DNA of 64,000 nucleotides from Hypericibacter terrae (lineage in GTDB: Bacteria; Pseudomonadota; Alphaproteobacteria; Dongiales; Dongiaceae). The position numbers and the translations under genes were made by a program. The notes under the pieces were generated by a model. It did not search any database. It saw nothing but the letters and a program-made list of their open reading frames with translations, and was not told the origin of the DNA. Of the stretch, positions 34,782 through 43,675 are shown in pieces (position 1 is the stretch's first letter; every line of letters starts with the position of its first letter). The stretch is taken from NCBI RefSeq assembly GCF_008728855.1, contig NZ_CP042906.1, positions 4,515,570 to 4,579,569 of the forward strand. The letters run 5' to 3'.

Positions 34782-36056
34782 ATGTCTCAAGCCCCCCGCG
34801 ACCTGCTGCTCAGCCTGTTCCGCGCCGCGCTCGCGGTGGCGGATCCGATGCAGGCCGTGCCGCCCCACCTGCCCAAGCCGCCCAAGGGCCGCACCATCGT
34901 GGTCGGCGCCGGCAAGGCCTCGGCGGCGATGGCGGCCGCGGTGGAGCGCCATTGGCAGGGGCCGCTCGAAGGGCTGGTGGTGACGCGCTACGGCCATGGC
35001 GTCCCTTGCCGGCAGATCGAGATCGTCGAGGCCTCGCATCCGGTGCCCGACGAGCGCGGCCGCGATGCGGCACGGCGCATCCTCGAGAAGGTGCAGGGCC
35101 TCACCGCGGACGATCTCGTGCTCTGCCTGATCTCGGGCGGCGGCTCGGCGCTCTTGTCGCTGCCGGCCCCCGACATCACGCTTGCCGACAAGCAGGCGAT
35201 GAACAAGGCGCTGCTCAAATATGGCGTGACCATCGCCGAGATGAATTGCGTGCGCAAACATATGTCGGCGATCAAGGGCGGCCGGCTCGCGGCGGCGGCC
35301 TTTCCGGCGCAGGTCGTGACCCTGCTGATCTCGGATGTACCGGGCGACGATCCGTCCGTGGTCGCCTCGGGTCCGACCGTGCCCGATCCGACCAGCTTCG
35401 CCGACGCGCTGGCGGTGATCGAGAAATACAAGATCACCGAGGCCGCCCCCGTCATCGAGCGCTTCAAGCGCGGCCGGGACGAGACGCCGAAGCCCGGCGA
35501 CCCACGCTTCGCGCGGGCGCGCACCATCATGATCGCGCGGCCGCAGGATGCGCTCGAGGCCGCGGCCAAGGCTTCACGCGCCGCCGGCATCGCGCCCCTC
35601 ATCCTCGGCGATTCGATCGAGGGCGAGGCGCGCGACGTGGCGCTGGTCCATGCCGGCATTGCACGCCAGGCCGCGCGCTACGGACAGCCTGGCGAGCCGC
35701 CGCTGGTGCTGCTCTCGGGTGGGGAGACCACCGTCACGGTCCGGGGCAAGGGGCGCGGCGGGCGCAATGCCGAGTTCCTGCTGGCGCTCGCCGTCGCCCT
35801 CGACGGCCATGCTGACATCCATGCCATCGCCTGCGATACCGACGGGATCGACGGCACCGAGGACAATGCCGGCGCGCTCATGGGGCCCGACAGCCTGGCC
35901 CGGGGCTGGGCGAAGGGCGTCAATGCCAAGGCTTTGCTCGCCGACAATGACGGCTACAGTTTCTTCGAGGCTCTTGGCGACCTGGTCAAGACCGGTCCGA
36001 CCCTCACCAATGTCAATGATTTCCGCGCCATCCTGATCGGGAAGCGGCTAGGGTAA
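34782..36056 (+). CDS. Glycerate 2-kinase (MOFRL family)
   Basis: A 424-residue glycerate kinase of the GckA/TtuD type that phosphorylates D-glycerate to 2-phosphoglycerate. Conserved segments include VVGAGKASAAMA near residue 42, LISGGGSALLSLP near 118, NCVRKHMSAIKGGRLA near 155, LISDVPGDDPSVVASGPT and the C-terminal MOFRL domain with GGRNAEFLLAL and CDTDGIDG. Product 2-phosphoglycerate is one enolase step from the substrate of the pyruvate kinase encoded 138 bp downstream. That gene pairing is known from tartrate-use loci (ttuD-ttuE). The pathway feeding glycerate is not fixed by the sequence. Confidence 0.9.
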   Translation: MSQAPRDLLLSLFRAALAVADPMQAVPPHLPKPPKGRTIVVGAGKASAAMAAAVERHWQGPLEGLVVTRYGHGVPCRQIEIVEASHPVPDERGRDAARRILEKVQGLTADDLVLCLISGGGSALLSLPAPDITLADKQAMNKALLKYGVTIAEMNCVRKHMSAIKGGRLAAAAFPAQVVTLLISDVPGDDPSVVASGPTVPDPTSFADALAVIEKYKITEAAPVIERFKRGRDETPKPGDPRFARARTIMIARPQDALEAAAKASRAAGIAPLILGDSIEGEARDVALVHAGIARQAARYGQPGEPPLVLLSGGETTVTVRGKGRGGRNAEFLLALAVALDGHADIHAIACDTDGIDGTEDNAGALMGPDSLARGWAKGVNAKALLADNDGYSFFEALGDLVKTGPTLTNVNDFRAILIGKRLG

Positions 36057-36194
36057 GGACGTCGCTGGCTGCCCTCGCCAGGGGTCGGGCCGGCCTCCCG
36101 GTTCGCCCTCCCCCTTGAAAGCCCCGTTTGAAGGCCCCCTCTTGAAGGCAGGGACGCTTTCAGCGGTAACAAAGCCGAAAGTAGAGTTGCGCGC

Positions 36195-37613
36195 ATGAGA
36201 CGAGAACGCCTGGCCAAGATCGTCGCCACCCTGGGGCCCGCCAGCTCGACCCGCGAGCAGCTCCTTGCCTTGTTTCACGCCGGCGTCGACGTGTTCCGGC
36301 TCAATCTCAGCCATGGCACGCATGAGGATCATCGCGCGCGCCATGCCGTCATCCGCGAGATCGAGCAGGATACCGGCCGCCCCATCAGCATCCTGGTCGA
36401 TCTGCAAGGCCCCAAGCTCCGCATCGGTCCGCTCACCGGCGGCGAGGCGCAGATCGAGCGCGGCCAGCCCTTCCGCCTCGATCTCGAGGACCGGCTGGGC
36501 GACAGCACGCGCGTGCGCCTGCCCCATCCCGAGGTGCTGTCGGCGCTCACGCCCGGCGCCGATCTGCTGATCGACGACGGCCGGCTCAAGCTCAAGGTCG
36601 AGCGCACCGGCCAAGGTTATGCCGACACCACCGTCGTGCTGGGCGGGCGGCTCAAGGATCGCAAGGGCGTGAACCTGCCGGGCGTGCTGCTGCCGCTCTC
36701 GCCCCTGACCGAGAAGGACCGCAAGGATCTCGCCTTCGCGCTCGATCTCGGCGTCGACTGGATCGGACTCTCCTTCGTGCAGCGGCCCGAGGACGTGGCC
36801 GAGGCGCGTCGCCTGGTGCAGGGCCGCGCCGCCATCATGGTCAAGCTCGAGAAACCCTCGGCGATCGAGCGGCTCGAGGAACTGCTCGACCTTGCCGACG
36901 CCGCGATGGTCGCGCGCGGCGATCTCGGCGTCGAGATGCCGCCCGAGGACGTGCCCTCGATCCAGAAGCGCATCGTCGCGACCTGCCGCCTCAAGGGCAA
37001 GCCGGTGGTGGTCGCGACCCAGATGCTGGAATCGATGATCAGCGCCCCCGCCCCCACCCGCGCCGAGGCGTCGGACTGCGCCACCGCCGTCTATGACGGC
37101 GCCGACGCGCTGATGCTCTCGGCCGAGACCGCGTCGGGCAATTATCCGATCGAGGCGGTCTCGATCATGAACCGCATCATCGAGCGCGTGGAACGGGACC
37201 CGCTCTATCGCCGCATCCTCGCGGCCCAGCGCCCCGAGCCCGAGGCGACCGCCGCCGACGCCATCACCTATGCGGCGCAGCAGGTGGCGCACACGATCTC
37301 GGCGGCTGCGATCGTGACCTACACGACCTCGGGCTCGACCACCTACCGCGCGGCGCGCGAGCGCCCCGAGGTGCCTATCCTCTGCCTGACCTCGAAGCGC
37401 GAGACCGCCCGGCGCATGTCGCTGGTCTGGGGCACGCACTGCATCGAGACCGCCGAGATCCGCAGCTTCTCCGAGATGGTCGACAAGGCCTGCCGCATCG
37501 CGTTGACCGAAGGTTTCGCCAAGGCGGGGCAGCGGCTGGTGGTAACCGCCGGCGTCCCCTTCGGCACGCCGGGGTCGACCAACGTGCTGCGCATCGCGTG
37601 GGTGGATGGGTAG
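36195..37613 (+). CDS. pyk: Pyruvate kinase
   Basis: A 472-residue pyruvate kinase converting phosphoenolpyruvate and ADP to pyruvate and ATP. The barrel starts KIVATLGPASSTREQL with FRLNLSHGTHEDH. The catalytic lysine region is IMVKLEKPSAIERLEEL, the metal site is MVARGDLGVEMP, and the signature continues with TRAEASDCATAVYDGADALM. The C-terminal domain is complete (TYTTSGSTTYRAARERP). It follows glycerate 2-kinase on the same strand. The 138-bp interval has three short near-repeats of TTGAAGGC-like sequence (36116-36150) of unclear meaning. A paired-palindrome element and IS30 copy 2 follow directly after the stop. Confidence 0.93.
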   Translation: MRRERLAKIVATLGPASSTREQLLALFHAGVDVFRLNLSHGTHEDHRARHAVIREIEQDTGRPISILVDLQGPKLRIGPLTGGEAQIERGQPFRLDLEDRLGDSTRVRLPHPEVLSALTPGADLLIDDGRLKLKVERTGQGYADTTVVLGGRLKDRKGVNLPGVLLPLSPLTEKDRKDLAFALDLGVDWIGLSFVQRPEDVAEARRLVQGRAAIMVKLEKPSAIERLEELLDLADAAMVARGDLGVEMPPEDVPSIQKRIVATCRLKGKPVVVATQMLESMISAPAPTRAEASDCATAVYDGADALMLSAETASGNYPIEAVSIMNRIIERVERDPLYRRILAAQRPEPEATAADAITYAAQQVAHTISAAAIVTYTTSGSTTYRAARERPEVPILCLTSKRETARRMSLVWGTHCIETAEIRSFSEMVDKACRIALTEGFAKAGQRLVVTAGVPFGTPGSTNVLRIAWVDG

Positions 37614-37621
37614 CCCCCAGT

Positions 37622-37682
37622 GTCACCCCCGCGAAAGCGGGGGCCCATGGTCCCATTCGTTGTGCTGGATCAGGATGGGTCC
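37622..37682. repeat. Left arm and spacer of paired-palindrome element interrupted by IS30 copy 2
   Basis: The left arm CCCCCGCGAAAGCGGGGG is at 37626-37643, and the spacer ends GGATCAGGATGGG before the TCC target duplication (37680-37682). The right arm continues at 38720. Joined without the IS and one TCC, the unit is 80 bp and colinear with 29573-29652. It begins eight bases after the pyruvate kinase stop codon. Confidence 0.85.
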
Positions 37683-38716
37683 GCTGAATTTTCAAACGAA
37701 GTGCAACACCAGATTAGGGTGTTGCCATGGGAACAAAATACACTCAGCTCTCGGCCGAAGAGCGCGCCATCCTTGCCAGCCTTCAGGCCAAAGACCACTC
37801 GATCCGCCAGATCGCTGCAGCTCTGGATCGCCCAGCATCGACGATTTCTCGGGAGCTGAAGCGAAACACCGGCCGTCAGATCGGCTATCGGGCCGTCTAC
37901 GCCCAGCAGCAGACCCGGGCCCGGCGCTGGCGAGGCTCGCGTCTGGAACGTGACGCCAAGTTGCGCCGGCAAGTCCTCGACGGCCTGAAGAAAGGCTGGT
38001 CGCCCGAGCAGGTCTGCGGCTGGCTCGAACGCCAGCAGGGCCGGCACGTCATCAGCCCGGAGAGCATCTACCGCTTCATCCAGGCCCAGATCACCCGCCA
38101 CAAGGACTATCGCTGGCGCCATTACCTGCCCCGCGCCAAGAGCAAACGCGGCCGCCGCGGCCGCAAGGGCGGCAGCTCGGCCCTGCACATCCAAGATCGT
38201 GTTTCCATTGCAGAAAGACCCGCCGCCGTCGGGGACCGTTCGGTCGCCGGCAACTGGGAAGCCGATCTCATGATGTTCACCCGCTACGGCCAGGCCCTCC
38301 TCGCCTTGCATGAGCGATCCTCCCGCCTGCTCATCGTCGGCCGGTCCAACGGCAAGCATGCCGAGCCGATCGCCGACGCTATCGCCAGCTTGCTCGGGCC
38401 TCTGCCCCAATCCCTGCGCCAGACCATCACCTTCGACAATGGCACCGAGTTCGCCCGTCACTACGAGCTCCACCGCCTCGATATCCAGACCTTCTTCTGC
38501 GACCCCTATGCTCCCTGGCAGAAAGGGGGCGTCGAAAACGCCATCGGGCGATTGCGCCGCAACATCCCCAGAAAAACCAACCTCGACACCCTCACCACAC
38601 GCCAACTCTCAAATCTGGTCCGCGCCTACAACAACACCCCGCGCAAATGCCTTGACTGGCACAGCCCCGCTGAAATCTTCTGCAGCCAAGTGTTGCACTT
38701 GGAGTGTGAATCCATC
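37683..38716 (+). mobile_element. IS30-family insertion sequence, copy 2 (1034 bp)
   Basis: Same element as copy 1, in the opposite orientation. It starts GCTGAATTTTC and ends GAATCCATC, with the same 27-bp imperfect terminal repeats. Here the 3-bp duplication is TCC (37680-37682 and 38717-38719). It lies in the right arm of the paired palindrome, whereas copy 1 lies in the left arm. Allowing for arm orientation, the insertion point and IS direction are identical. It separates pyruvate kinase from rarD and alters the end of rarD. Confidence 0.9.
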
Positions 38717-38737
38717 TCCCCGCTTTCGCGGGGATGA
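37727..38737 (+). CDS. IS30-family transposase, copy 2
   Basis: 336 residues, the same sequence as copy 1 except for Ser instead of Pro as the first of the six residues read from the flank (SPLSRG). All DDE motifs are intact (NWEADLM, FDNGTEF, KGGVENAIGR). The element ends at 38716, in phase after an Ile codon. Translation continues through the TCC duplication and the right palindrome arm to a TGA at 38735-38737 contributed by the GATGAC border of the repeat. The final 112 bases overlap the rarD gene on the other strand. Confidence 0.92.
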   Translation: MGTKYTQLSAEERAILASLQAKDHSIRQIAAALDRPASTISRELKRNTGRQIGYRAVYAQQQTRARRWRGSRLERDAKLRRQVLDGLKKGWSPEQVCGWLERQQGRHVISPESIYRFIQAQITRHKDYRWRHYLPRAKSKRGRRGRKGGSSALHIQDRVSIAERPAAVGDRSVAGNWEADLMMFTRYGQALLALHERSSRLLIVGRSNGKHAEPIADAIASLLGPLPQSLRQTITFDNGTEFARHYELHRLDIQTFFCDPYAPWQKGGVENAIGRLRRNIPRKTNLDTLTTRQLSNLVRAYNNTPRKCLDWHSPAEIFCSQVLHLECESISPLSRG

Positions 38738-39642
38738 CTGATGGAGGGCACCGTCCGCGCGCGCAGCGAGTCCGCGCTGTAGATCGCGATCGCGGCCCAC
38801 ACACAGCCGAACGTCACCAGATGTGCCTGGGTGAAGGGCTCGCCATAGACGACGACCGCCAGCAGCAGCTGCAGGGTCGGCGAGAGATACTGGCAGAAGC
38901 CCAGCGCCGCTAACCGCAACCGTCGGGCGGCGGCCGCGAACAGCAGCAGGGGCACCGCCGTCACCGGGCCGGCCAGGATCAGCATGAGATCGAGATGGCT
39001 CGAGACCATGCCGAAGCTGCCGGCGCCGATGGCCGCCAGATAGATCAAGAGCCCCAGCGCGAAGGGCAGCAGCAGCAGCGTCTCGACCATGAGCCCGTCG
39101 AGGCTCTCGGCCGCCACGATCTTGCGCAGGAGCCCATAGACGCCGAAGGTCACCGCCAGGCTGAGCGCAAGCCAGGGAAACTGGCCATAGGCGATCGCGA
39201 GATTGAGCACGCCGGCGCTGGCGAGGCCCACCGCCGCCCATTGCCAGGGGCGCAGGCGCTCGCGCAGCACGAAGGTGCCGAGCAGCATGTTGACCAGCGG
39301 ATTGATGTAATAGCCCAGGCCCGATTGCACGATCTGCGCGCTCGCCACCGCCCAGATATAGAGCGACCAGTTGGTGGCGAGGATCAGGGCCGTCAGCATC
39401 AGGATCGAGCGGGCGCGCCGGTTGCGCAGCACGTCGGCGACATTCGGCCAGCGCCGCGCCAGGACGACCAGGATGACGAGGAAGGGCACCGACCAGACCA
39501 CGCGGTGCGCCAGCACCTCGATCACCGGCACCGAGGCGACCGTCTTGAAATAGACCGGGTTGAGGCCCCAGAGGCAGAAGCAGCCCAGCGCATAGAGCGC
39601 GCCGATCAGCGTCTTGCGCTCAGGATGAGGATCGCGGGTCAC
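38626..39642 (-). CDS. rarD: RarD-type EamA transporter with an IS-encoded C-terminal tail
   Basis: A 338-residue RarD-like inner-membrane transporter with ten helices: YALGCFCLWGLNPVYFKTVA at the start, HRVVWSVPFL, and QYLSPTLQLLLAVVVYGEPF near the end. The normal protein ends soon after SADSLRARTVPS. The frame then crosses the palindrome arm (reading HPRESG) and enters IS30 copy 2, adding about 30 foreign residues ending SRHLRGVLL. Removing the IS and one TCC gives HPRESGDPS followed by TGA, a tail only nine residues past SIS. So the insertion did not destroy the gene but exchanged its tail. Function may be unaffected, because the change is beyond the last helix. Confidence 0.85.
   Translation of the reverse strand: MTRDPHPERKTLIGALYALGCFCLWGLNPVYFKTVASVPVIEVLAHRVVWSVPFLVILVVLARRWPNVADVLRNRRARSILMLTALILATNWSLYIWAVASAQIVQSGLGYYINPLVNMLLGTFVLRERLRPWQWAAVGLASAGVLNLAIAYGQFPWLALSLAVTFGVYGLLRKIVAAESLDGLMVETLLLLPFALGLLIYLAAIGAGSFGMVSSHLDLMLILAGPVTAVPLLLFAAAARRLRLAALGFCQYLSPTLQLLLAVVVYGEPFTQAHLVTFGCVWAAIAIYSADSLRARTVPSISHPRESGEMDSHSKCNTWLQKISAGLCQSRHLRGVLL
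38720..38738. repeat. Right arm of paired-palindrome element after IS30 copy 2
   Basis: Together with the duplicated TCC this forms CCCCGCTTTCGCGGGG (38718-38733) followed by ATGAC. It supplies the TGA stop codon (38735-38737) for the transposase on the plus strand and is read through as HPRESG by rarD on the minus strand. Confidence 0.85.
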
Positions 39643-39843
39643 GGAAATGGCGAAGGGCCGGATGCTGAGGAACGCGAGCGGCGCGTCGGCAACTGTGCCA
39701 ATTCAGGACCGCTTTGGGATGAAACGCCGATCCTAATCGAGACTCGTCCGTCTGGCGAGCCGGCTTGCCGCCACGGCACTCCTGCCCCTAGACTCGGGCA
39801 TTGCCGCTCAATAGACGGCGACGCGGCAGGAGAGGGCCCTTCC

Positions 39844-41910
39844 ATGGCCGACGAAAAGACCATCATCCGCACCACTTGCCCGCGCGATTGCTATGACGCC
39901 TGCGGCATCGCGGTGGTGCGCCGCGGCGATCATGTGAAGGTGCTGGGCGATCCCGATCATCGGGTGAGCCGCGGCGCCCTCTGCGGCAAATGCGCGATCG
40001 CCTATAACGGCGCCTGGCGCGATCCCCGCCAGCGGGTGATGCAGCCGCTGAAGCGCGTGGGGCCCAAGGGCGAGGGCGAGTTCCAGGCGATCTCCTGGGC
40101 GGAGGCGCTCGAGATCGTCGCCGGCCGCCTCAAGGGCATCGTCGCCAGGAGCGGCCCCGAGCCGATCTTTCATTGCCATTACACCGGCACCTGCTCGCTG
40201 CTGGCGACCGCCTTCCCGATGCGCTTCTTCAACAAGCTCGGCGCCAGCGAGGTCGAGCCGGATTCGATCTGCAATCTCTCGGCCCATGCCGCCCTCGGCT
40301 ATATGTACGGGACGTCGAGCCTGGGATTCGATCCGCGCATGGCCAGGGACGCCGGCTGCATCATGGTCTGGGGCGCCAACCCGTCCCATTCGGCGCCGCA
40401 TGCGCATAAGCATTGGCTGAAAGAGGCGCCGGGCCAGGTGATCGTAGTCGATCCCGTCCGCCACGCGACCGCGGTCGAGGCCGATCTGCATCTGCAGCCT
40501 TTCCCCGGCAGCGACGCGGCACTGGCCTTCGCCATGCTGCATGTGATCCGGCGCGAGGGTCTGCTCGACCGCGACTACCTCGCGCGCAACGCCATCCGCT
40601 GGGAAGAGATCGAGACGCAGCTCGATCCCTGCACGCCCGCCTGGGGCGAGGCGCAGACCGGCGTGCCGGCCGCGCTGATCGAGCAGGCGGCGCGGATTTA
40701 TGCAGGCGGGCCGTCGCTGCTCTGGCTGGGCCAGGGCCTCTGCCGCCAGCCGCAGGGCGGCAACATCTTCCGCGCGGTGGGGCTCCTGCCGCCGGCGACC
40801 GGCAATCTCGGCAAGCCCGGCGCGGGCTTCCTCTTCCTCAATGGCGGGGCGCGCAAGGGCGTCGATGGCGGCGACATCGAGGGTGCCGATCTGCGCACGC
40901 GGCCGCGCAATGCCGTCAGCCATATGGATCTCTGCGAGACGCTCGAGGCGCCGGACAAGATCCAGGCGCTGATCTGCTGGAACATCAACATCGCCGCCTC
41001 CAATCCGGACCAGGCGAGGCTGCATCGCGCGCTGAAGCGCGAGGATCTCTTCACGGTGGTGATCGATCTCTTCCGCACCGACAGCGCCGAGCTCGCCGAC
41101 ATCGTGCTGCCGGCGGCGAGCTTCCTCGAGTTCGACGACATCGTCTCGTCCTACTTCGACCTGACGCTCTCGGCCCAAGCCCGCGCGATCGCGCCGATGG
41201 GCGAGGCGTTGCCTAACCAGGAGATCTTCCGCCGGCTTGCGACGGCCATGGGCTTCACCGAGCCGGCGCTGACCGAGCCCGACGCGCCGATCCTCGATCG
41301 CGTCGCGAAAGCCTGCGGGGTCGCCGGCGGCTTCGACGCGCTCAAGGCGAAGGCGACGGTCGATGTCTGGGAGACGCCGGTTTCGCAATTCGCGGACGGC
41401 AAGTTTCCGACCCCGTCGGGCAAGATCGAGATCGCCAGTGCGGCCGCGGCGGCCGACGGCCATCCCGCGGCCCCGCAGGCCACCGTCGATCCGCGCCCGG
41501 CGCCCGGCCACTACCGGCTGCTCTCGCCCGCCTCGCCCTGGCTGATGAATTCGAGCTACGGCAACGATCCGGCGATCCAGGCCAAGATGGGGCCCGAGCG
41601 CATCACGATCCATCCGCAGGACGCGGCGAAGCTCGGGATTCAGAACGGCGACCGCGTGCGGCTCGAAAACGAGACGGGGCGGCTGGAGATGAATGCCGAG
41701 GTCGCCGCGCTGACACCGCCCGGCGTGCTGCTGGGCGCGAAGAGCCGCTGGCCCAAGGCGCTGGGCGGTCACGCCAACATCAACAGCCTCAATCCCGGCC
41801 AGAAGAGCGACATGGGCGAGAGCTCGGCCGTCCATGGCATCGAGGTCCGGCTGGTGCCGCTGGGTCGCGGCGTGGCGACCTCGGTCAAGGCCGCGGTGCC
41901 GGCGAAGTAG
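39844..41910 (+). CDS. Molybdopterin-dependent oxidoreductase
   Basis: A 688-residue member of the DMSO-reductase superfamily holding a bis-molybdopterin cofactor. The N-terminal cluster motif is CPRDCYDACGI near residue 10, with the fourth cysteine in ALCGKCAIAY. This is the pattern of the [4Fe-4S] domain. Downstream segments VWGANPSHSAPHAHKHW and LLWLGQGLCRQPQGGN belong to cofactor-binding domains. The C-terminal domain has IHPQDAAKLGIQNGDRVRLE. No twin-arginine signal is present, so it is predicted to be cytoplasmic. The substrate is unknown, and no partner electron-transfer subunit is adjacent. The frame stays open upstream to 38995, but the ATG at 39844 follows AGGAGAGGG and gives the correct N terminus. 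Confidence 0.87.
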   Translation: MADEKTIIRTTCPRDCYDACGIAVVRRGDHVKVLGDPDHRVSRGALCGKCAIAYNGAWRDPRQRVMQPLKRVGPKGEGEFQAISWAEALEIVAGRLKGIVARSGPEPIFHCHYTGTCSLLATAFPMRFFNKLGASEVEPDSICNLSAHAALGYMYGTSSLGFDPRMARDAGCIMVWGANPSHSAPHAHKHWLKEAPGQVIVVDPVRHATAVEADLHLQPFPGSDAALAFAMLHVIRREGLLDRDYLARNAIRWEEIETQLDPCTPAWGEAQTGVPAALIEQAARIYAGGPSLLWLGQGLCRQPQGGNIFRAVGLLPPATGNLGKPGAGFLFLNGGARKGVDGGDIEGADLRTRPRNAVSHMDLCETLEAPDKIQALICWNINIAASNPDQARLHRALKREDLFTVVIDLFRTDSAELADIVLPAASFLEFDDIVSSYFDLTLSAQARAIAPMGEALPNQEIFRRLATAMGFTEPALTEPDAPILDRVAKACGVAGGFDALKAKATVDVWETPVSQFADGKFPTPSGKIEIASAAAAADGHPAAPQATVDPRPAPGHYRLLSPASPWLMNSSYGNDPAIQAKMGPERITIHPQDAAKLGIQNGDRVRLENETGRLEMNAEVAALTPPGVLLGAKSRWPKALGGHANINSLNPGQKSDMGESSAVHGIEVRLVPLGRGVATSVKAAVPAK

Positions 41911-41936
41911 TCAGTAACTCAGCCGGCAAATCTCAG

Positions 41937-42079
41937 CCCCTTCCCTTGCGGGAGGGGCGGCGAGCGTAGCGAGCGGGGAGGGTGCTTGCCGCAGACGACC
42001 TAGTAAAGAAACTTCGCTTCCCGGCCCAAGACCTCGTTCGCAGCACCCCTCCCCCTACCCCCTCCCGCAAGGGAAGGGG
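41937..42079. repeat. 143-bp intergenic inverted repeat element
   Basis: Two arms of 21 bases are perfect complements of each other: CCCCTTCCCTTGCGGGAGGG at 41937-41956 (plus one G) and CCCTCCCGCAAGGGAAGGGG at 42060-42079 (plus one C). They enclose about 100 bp, which contains the direct motif GAGCGTAGCGAGCGGGGAGG. The element lies between the convergent molybdopterin oxidoreductase and exported-protein genes and could terminate both. It is different in sequence from the other two repeat families in the window. Confidence 0.7.
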
Positions 42080-42095
42080 GTGAGACTTTTTCTTT

Positions 42096-42830
42096 TCACT
42101 CTCCGCCCGATTCCTGGATCTCCAGCGAATCGATGCGGTGCTTGAACTCGTCGTTGCGGCTGGTGGCGCCGTCGCCGCTGACGATGGTGCCTTCGGTCAG
42201 CTTGGCCGGGTCGATACCCATGGCCTTCAGCTTGGCCTTGGGCGGCAGGAACAGGTCATGTTCCTCGTCCAGCACGCGGATGACGATCAGCGTGTAATCC
42301 TTCTCGAACGCCACGCGCCGGATCGGGCCGCCGATGTTGAGGTTCGTATCGGTGTCGTAGGCGCTGTCGGGCTCGGGATCGTCGTTGGCCGCGCGCTTGA
42401 TCGCATCGAGGTTCATGCCGAAGATCTGGCCGGTGATGGCCCAGGTCCCGCCTTCCTTCACGAAGTCGGTCTGCATCTCGACATGGGCGAGCTTGCCCTC
42501 GTCGTCCAGCATCTCGCTGACGGTGAAGAGGCTGGCGGTATGCGCGGCCTTGTCCTCGGTCAGCTTCTGGACCGCGAAGCTCTTCGGCGCCGTCTTCTGC
42601 ATCCAGTCCGCCGCCATCTTGCGTTTGTCCGGATCGCTGCCGATCTCGTCGCTATAGAGCTTCTGCTGTTCCTTGGCGAAGAAGCCAAGCGCCTTGTCGA
42701 TGTCGCCCGCCTTCTGTGCGTCGTAGTAGCCCTGAAGGCGCTGGGTCAGAATCGTCTGCACGTCGTCGGCCTCCGCTCGGGTGGTGACACAGAACGCCAT
42801 CAAGGCAAGCGCGATCCAGAAGGGACGCAT
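42096..42830 (-). CDS. Exported protein of unknown function, NTF2-like N-terminal part
   Basis: A 244-residue protein with a signal peptide (MRPFWIALALMAFCVTTRAEA) cleaved near residue 21. The first half (QGYYDAQKAGDIDKALGFFA and the Trp-containing VKEGGTWAITGQIFGM) has the look of an NTF2-like cone fold, as found in SnoaL/DUF4440 proteins. The second half (YTLIVIRVLDEEHDLFLPPK) I do not recognise. The frame is open as far as 43685, but this would run through the next gene; the ATG at 42830 follows GGAG. It may be cotranscribed with the TPR protein upstream on the same strand (gap 104 bp). Confidence 0.68.
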   Translation of the reverse strand: MRPFWIALALMAFCVTTRAEADDVQTILTQRLQGYYDAQKAGDIDKALGFFAKEQQKLYSDEIGSDPDKRKMAADWMQKTAPKSFAVQKLTEDKAAHTASLFTVSEMLDDEGKLAHVEMQTDFVKEGGTWAITGQIFGMNLDAIKRAANDDPEPDSAYDTDTNLNIGGPIRRVAFEKDYTLIVIRVLDEEHDLFLPPKAKLKAMGIDPAKLTEGTIVSGDGATSRNDEFKHRIDSLEIQESGGE

Positions 42831-42934
42831 GATCCGGCTCCAGAATGAGGGGCGGAGTGTGACATGCGCGGCGCGAGCGCGGCAAGACAGCCCGAGGATT
42901 TCTGTCCGGGACCCGAGCGGCGGCGGAACGCCGG

Positions 42935-43531
42935 CTAAATCGATTTGTCCTGCAGCTGCTTGCGCAGTGTGTCGGCGTTCATGCGGGCGCCCTGCATCAG
43001 GGGATAGACGTCGAGGGCCCGCTCGAAGGCGTCGAGCGCCTGTTCGGTATGATTGAGCTCGACCTGGACCAGCCCCAGGCCGGAGAGCGCCCCGAAATGG
43101 CGCGGCTCGAGTTCCAGCGTGTGGCCGATCTCGTCCAGCGAATCCTGATAGTCGCCGGTCAGGTAGTGGACCGTCGCGAGCTTGTTCCAGCCTTCCGCGA
43201 AGTCCGGTGCGATCTGCGTCACTTTCGTGAAGGCGTCGATCGCCATCTTGAAATCCGACGCGGACATGGCAGCGACGCCGCTGTTCATCAGCTTGAGCAC
43301 CTCGGGATTGTCGGAATGGAACCACAAGGTCCAGATCAGCCCCTCGACCTGCTGCGCGGCGCCGGGATCGGGCGCCTTCTTGAGCAGATCGAACAATTCC
43401 GGCAATCGGGGATCCTTCTGATCCGCGAAGGCTGCGCCCGGTGCCAGCAGCGCGACGGCGAAGAACAAGCCCAGAGCCGCCGCCCACCGCCGCCATTGGC
43501 TGAACCGGTTGGATAATGAAAGGCTTGTCAT
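42935..43531 (-). CDS. Exported TPR protein
   Basis: A 198-residue protein with a signal-type N terminus (FSQWRRWAAALGLFFAVALL with cleavage after Ala-Phe-Ala). Its mature part consists of about three tetratricopeptide repeats: AMSASDFKMAIDAFTKVTQI, WNKLATVHYLTGDYQDSLDE and LVQVELNHTEQALDAFERAL. TPR proteins scaffold protein complexes, and this one would act in the periplasm. The ATG at 43531 is chosen over the upstream codon at 43651, because the longer form begins with an Arg/Gly-rich stretch unlike protein. The partner is unknown. Confidence 0.75.
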   Translation of the reverse strand: MTSLSLSNRFSQWRRWAAALGLFFAVALLAPGAAFADQKDPRLPELFDLLKKAPDPGAAQQVEGLIWTLWFHSDNPEVLKLMNSGVAAMSASDFKMAIDAFTKVTQIAPDFAEGWNKLATVHYLTGDYQDSLDEIGHTLELEPRHFGALSGLGLVQVELNHTEQALDAFERALDVYPLMQGARMNADTLRKQLQDKSI

Positions 43532-43675
43532 CGTTCCGCGCCTCGCGATCCCGCGTCTCCCTGCCCTTGAGTATGGCCCTCGTCGGGCCCGGCTCCAACG
43601 GCGGCAAGAGCCCTTGCCGCGCCCTCCGCGCTGGTCGAGAGTGTCGCCCACCCTGCCCTTTTCGGGAGACCGGTT

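Noticed and set aside
36116-36150. Direct repeat array of TTGAAGGC-like units before pyruvate kinase
   Set aside because: Only three imperfect short units occur, without regular spacing. Chance similarity in a C/G-rich leader cannot be excluded.
38995-39843. A 283-residue N-terminal extension of the molybdopterin oxidoreductase
   Set aside because: It is antisense to rarD, has shadow-frame composition, and the ATG at 39844 has a good ribosome binding site and the family's normal N terminus.
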